From the NCBI RefSeq assembly GCF_024679245.1, contig NC_090179.1, positions 9,482,827-9,546,826 on the forward strand: a stretch of DNA of 64,000 nt, in the 5' to 3' direction. A program made the position numbers and the translations under genes. This DNA is from Pseudorasbora parva. Taxonomy: Eukaryota > Chordata > Actinopteri > Cypriniformes > Gobionidae. Numbering within the stretch: position 1 is the first letter of the stretch; the number at the start of each line of letters is the position of its first letter. The notes beneath the pieces were generated by a model that made no database searches, was not told the DNA's origin, and saw only the letters and a program-made list of their open reading frames with translations. Below, piece after piece: positions 59,961-64,000 of the stretch.

Positions 59961-62900
59961 TGACTTTCTGTTGTTTCTTCAGTATATCAAGGATGAGATT
60001 TTTTTAACAAAAAAAAAATCTCACCCTAGATTCCATGAACTTGAACTTTCTATGCATATAAATAGATTCCTTCTGATGTTTTATTAGTTCTTCAATGATG
60101 ACCATTTTAACTTATTTTTGGCCAGATTCTTTGAACTTGAACCTTTTTTAAAGACTTCTGACATTCTGTTGTTTCTTCAGTAGATCAAGGATGATAATTT
60201 TTTGACAAAAAAAAAAATCTGACCCTGGATCCCCTGAACTTGCCCTTTCTATGCATATAAATAGATTACTTCTGATGCAGTGGTTCAAGGATGACCTTTT
60301 GAACTTATCTGTGCCCAAATACTCTTTGAACTTGAACATTCTACACAGACTTTATGACTACCTGTTGTTTCATCAGTAGGTCAAGGAAGACATTTTTTGG
60401 CAAAAAAAAAATCTGACCTTGGATCCCATGAATTTGAACTTTCTATGCATATAAATAGATTCATTCTGATGAATTGGTTCAGGGAAGACCTATTGAACCT
60501 ATTTGTGGCCAAATAGTCTTTTAACTTGAACATTATACACAGACTTTATGACTTTTTGTTGTTTCTACAGTATTTCAAGGATGAGATTTTTTTGAGAAAA
60601 AAAAAATTCTCACCCTAGATTCCATGAACTTGAACTTTATATGCATATAAATAGATTTATTCTGATGTTTTATTAGTTCTTCAAGGATGACCTTTTGAAC
60701 TTATTTTTGGCAAGATTCTTTGAACTTGAACCTTCTTTAAAGACTTCTGACAGTCTGTTGTTTCTTCAGTAGATCAAGGTTGAGATTTTTTTGACAAAAA
60801 AAAAAAAAAGATTCTGACCCTGGATCCCATGAACTTGAACTTTCTACACATATAAATAGATTACTTCTGGTGCAGTGGTTCAAGGATGACCTTTTGAACT
60901 TATTTGTGCCCAAATACTCTTTGAACTTGAACATTCTATAAAGACTTATGACTACCTGTGGTTTCATCAGTAGGTCAAGGAAGACATTTTTTGACAAAAA
61001 ATAATAATCTCACCCTAGATTCCATGAACTTGAACTTTCTATTCATAAAGATTCCTTCTGATGTTTTATTAGTTCTTCAAGGATGACCATTTGAACTTAT
61101 TTTTGGCCAGATTCTTTGAACTTGAACCTTGTTTAAAGATTTCTGACATTCTGTTGTTTCTTCAGTAGATCAAGGATGAGATTTTTTTGACCAAAAAAAA
61201 AAAGATTCTAACCCTGGATCCCATGAACTTGAACTTTCTATGCATATAAATAGATTACTTCTGATGCAGTGGTTCAAGGATGACCTTTTGAACTTATCTG
61301 TGCCCAAATACTCTTTGAACTTGAACATTCTACACAGACTTTATGACTACCTGTTTTCATCAGTAGGTCAAGGAAGACATTTTTTGGCAAAAAAAAAAAA
61401 AAAAAATCTCACCCTAGATTCCATGAACTTGAACGTTCTATGCATATAAATAGATTACTTCTGGTGCAGTGGTTCAAGGACGACCTTTTGAAACTATTTG
61501 TGCCCAAATACTCTTTGAACTTGAACATTCTATAAAGACTTATGACTACCTGTGGTTTCATCAGTAGGTCAAGGAAGACATTTTTTGACAAAAAATAATA
61601 ATCTCACCCTAGATTCCATGAACTTGAACTTTCTATGCATAAAGATTCCTTCTGATGTTTTATTAGTTCTTCAAGGATGACCATTTGAACTTATTTTTGG
61701 CCAGATTCTTTGAACTTGAACCTTGTTTAAAGATTTCTGACATTCTGTTGTTTCTTCAGTAGATCAAGGATGAGATTTTTTTGACCAAAAAAAAAAAAGA
61801 TTCTAACCCTGGATCCCATGAACTTGAACTTTCTATGCATATAAATAGATTACTTCTGATGCAGTGGTTCAAGGATGACCTTTTGAACTTATCTGTGCCC
61901 AAATACTCTTTGAACTTGAACATTCTACACAGACTTTATGACTACCTGTTTTCATCAGTAGGTCAAGGAAGACATTTTTTGGCAAAAAAAAAAAAAAAAT
62001 CTCACCCTAGATTCCATGAACTTGAACGTTCTATGCATATAAATAGATTACTTCTGGTGCAGTGGTTCAAGGACGACCTTTTGAAACTATTTGTGCCCAA
62101 ATACTCTTTGAACTTGAACATTCTATAAAGACTTTATGACTACCTGTGGTTTCATCAGTAGGTCAAGGAAGACATTTTTTGACAAAAAAAAAATCTGACC
62201 CTGGATCCCATGAATTTGAACTTTCTATGCATATAAATAGATTCATTCTGATGCATTGGTTCAGGGATGACCTATTGAACCTATTTGTGGCCAAATAGTC
62301 TTTGAACTTGAACATTATACACAGACTTTATGACTTTTTGTTGTTTCTTCAGTATATCAAGGATGAGGTTTTTTTGACAAAAAAAAGATTCTGACCCTGG
62401 ATCCCATGAACTTGAAATTTCTATGCATTTAAAAAGATTCCTTCTAATGCAGTGGTTCAAGGATGACCTTTTGAACTTATTTGTGCCCAAATAATCTTTG
62501 AACTTGAACATTCTTTAAAGACTTCTGACAGTCTGTTGTTTCTTCAATAGATCAAGGATGAGAATTTTTTGACAAAAAAAAAATCTGACCCTGGATCCCA
62601 TGAACTTGAACTTTCTATGCATATAAATAGATTACTTCAGATGCAGTGGTTCAAGGATGACCTTTTGAACTTATTTGTGCCCAAATACTCTTTAAACTTG
62701 AACATTCTATAAAGACTTTATGACTACCTGTGGTTTCATCAGTAGGTCAAGGAAGACATTTTTTGACAAAAAAAAAAAATCTGACCCTGGATCCCATGAA
62801 TTTGAACTTTCTATGCATATAAATAGATTCCTTCTGATGCAGTGGTACAGGGATGATCTATTGAACCTATTTGTGGCCAAATAGTCTTTGAACTTGAACA

Positions 62901-63602
62901 TTCCACACAGACTTTATGACTTTCTGTTGTTTCTTCAGTGTAATCAAGGATGAGATTTTTTTGACAAAAAAAAAAAAAATCTGACCCGAGATTCCATGAA
63001 CTTGAACTTTCTATGCATATAAATGATTCCTTCTCATGTTTTATTAGTTCTTCAATGATGACCATTTTAACTTATTTTTGGCCAGATTCTTTGAACTTGA
63101 ACCTTCTTTAAAGACTTCTGACATTCTGTTGTTTCTTCAGTAGATCAAGGATGATAATTTTTTGACAAACAAAAAATCTGACCCTGGATCCCATGAACTT
63201 GAACTTTCTATGCATATAAATAGATTACTGATGCAGTGGTTCAAGGATGACCTTTTGAACTTATCTGTGCCTAAATACTCTTTGAACTTGAACATTCTAC
63301 ACAGACTTTATGACTACCTGTTGTTTCATCAGTAGGTCAAGGAAGACATTTTTTGGCAAAAAAAAAAAAAAACATCTGACTTTAGATCCCATGAATGTGA
63401 ACTTTCTATGCATATAAATAGATTCCTTCTGATGCAGTGGTTCAGGGATGACCTATTGAACCTATTTGTGCCCAAATACTCTTTGAACTTGAACATTCTA
63501 CACAGACTTTATGACTTTCTGTTGTTTCTTCAGTATATCAAGGATTAGATTTTTTTGACAAAAAAAAAATTCTGACCCTGGATCCCATGATCTTGATCTA
63601 TA

Positions 63603-63833
63603 TTCTGCTGAAATATCAGAAGAAGTCTGTGAGTCCCAACTGTAACTGTCTAAACATTCATACATTCAGAAACACTAATCGGGTCATTGCACGAGATTTT
63701 TCCTATGCGATGCAAATCAGGGCAAAAGTGCTAATATATTCATTGCGCAACAAATTCTTATGTAATACATTAGCTAGAAAATGTTCCACTGAATATACTT
63801 CTTGAGCCTTGTGTGGAATAGGATTTAGTCAGA
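63603..63833. other. Macro-unit junction segment (units 2/3)
   Basis: Second copy of 29466-29696. Inverted GCATT-type monomers occupy about 63671-63770. Differences from the first copy include CAACAAATTC for CAAAGAGTTC. Confidence 0.8.
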
Positions 63834-64000
63834 ATCCACTTCAATGCAGTTCAATCCTGTAGGTCGAATGTGTATTCCTGTTTAATGCAATGCATATAAT
63901 TAACTCGTTGTGCGTTTAAGAGATTCGGGCTTTTGCATGCATTGCTTGCATTGCATTGCATTGCAAACGAAAAAAACTTGTGCACGGGGGAGATTAGTGC
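63834..64000 (+). repeat. Start of GCATT satellite block, unit 3 (truncated by window end)
   Basis: Matches 1-170 and 29697-29870 with small differences (GTTGTGCG for GTTGAGCG, and an extra GCATT in the pentamer run). It shows that the macro-repeat continues beyond the window. Confidence 0.88.

Larger units (their letters stand above)
47775..63602 (+). repeat. ~200-bp satellite array, right arm of unit 2
   Basis: About 79 monomers, the longest array here. It includes subtypes that in unit 1 occur on both sides of the DIRS element (for example the GAACTTGCCCTTTC monomer at about 51226 and 60238, seen at about 8227 in unit 1). A 2.0-kb higher-order repeat (separate entry) and T-for-A tract monomers at about 49195, 54208, 56208 and 58208 are present. 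The last monomers end at about 63602. No genes. Confidence 0.92.
29697..63833. repeat. Macro-repeat unit 2 (34.1 kb)
   Basis: Second tandem copy, with the same block order as 1-29696. Segment lengths are 4,323, 8,427, 5,328 and 16,059 bp. Compared with unit 1 these differ by -572, +1,605, 0 and +3,408 bp, which together account for the 4,441-bp difference in unit length. Identity in the shared GCATT and DIRS parts is very high by eye, so the duplication is recent or the units are being homogenised. Confidence 0.93.

Noticed and set aside
5293..63065. Dozens of 60-86-codon minus-strand open frames of the MFKFKEYL...SSLNHCIR type in the ~200-bp satellite
   Set aside because: Each spans about one monomer and depends on the phase of a variable A/T tract. 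Frames open or close as that tract changes length. They repeat because the satellite repeats, and no recognisable fold or selection is visible.

Overview
The window looks like a block of eukaryotic heterochromatin, most likely from a teleost fish, with a cyprinid such as zebrafish the best guess. The evidence is two near-identical vertebrate/fish-type DIRS retrotransposons embedded in about 52 kb of AT-rich satellite DNA. I see no host protein-coding gene, no intact RNA gene, no CRISPR array and no bacterial feature. The species call is inference. The DIRS structure and the repeat architecture are read directly from the sequence.

Layout. The window is a large tandem macro-repeat. Unit 1 spans 1-29696, unit 2 spans 29697-63833, and unit 3 begins at 63834. 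Each complete unit runs in the same order: (i) a 4.3-4.9 kb block of GCATT-rich satellite; (ii) a roughly 90-bp 5S rRNA-derived fragment on the minus strand; (iii) an array of a different, ~200-bp satellite (6.7 kb in unit 1, 8.3 kb in unit 2); (iv) a 5328-bp DIRS element inserted in one satellite monomer (11718-17045 and 42447-47774); (v) more of the ~200-bp satellite (about 12.4 and 15.8 kb); (vi) a ~240-bp junction that contains GCATT monomers in inverted orientation. The unit lengths differ (29,696 and 34,137 bp), mainly because satellite monomers were gained or lost.

The genes. All convincing coding sequence lies in the two DIRS copies. It comprises a Gag-like protein with an N-terminal Cys/His cluster; a reverse transcriptase-RNase H-'MT' polyprotein; and a tyrosine recombinase that overlaps the end of the polyprotein in another frame. 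The copies differ at only about two dozen positions by eye. Their frameshifts are complementary. Copy 1 has one extra C at the Gag/RT boundary but an intact recombinase. Copy 2 has Gag and RT in one open frame but a 1-bp insertion in the recombinase. Inverted terminal repeats, an internal complementary region and terminal palindromes are all visible, as expected for DIRS replication through a circular intermediate.

The most notable observations are: the 30-34 kb macro-repeat with a co-duplicated retrotransposon; uninterrupted paralogous copies of the insertion site nearby; the 5S-derived tract at a satellite boundary; two unrelated satellites that both have a period near 195-200 bp; and a poly-T/poly-A foldback in nearly every ~200-bp monomer. 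I did not find a convincing new protein-coding system.
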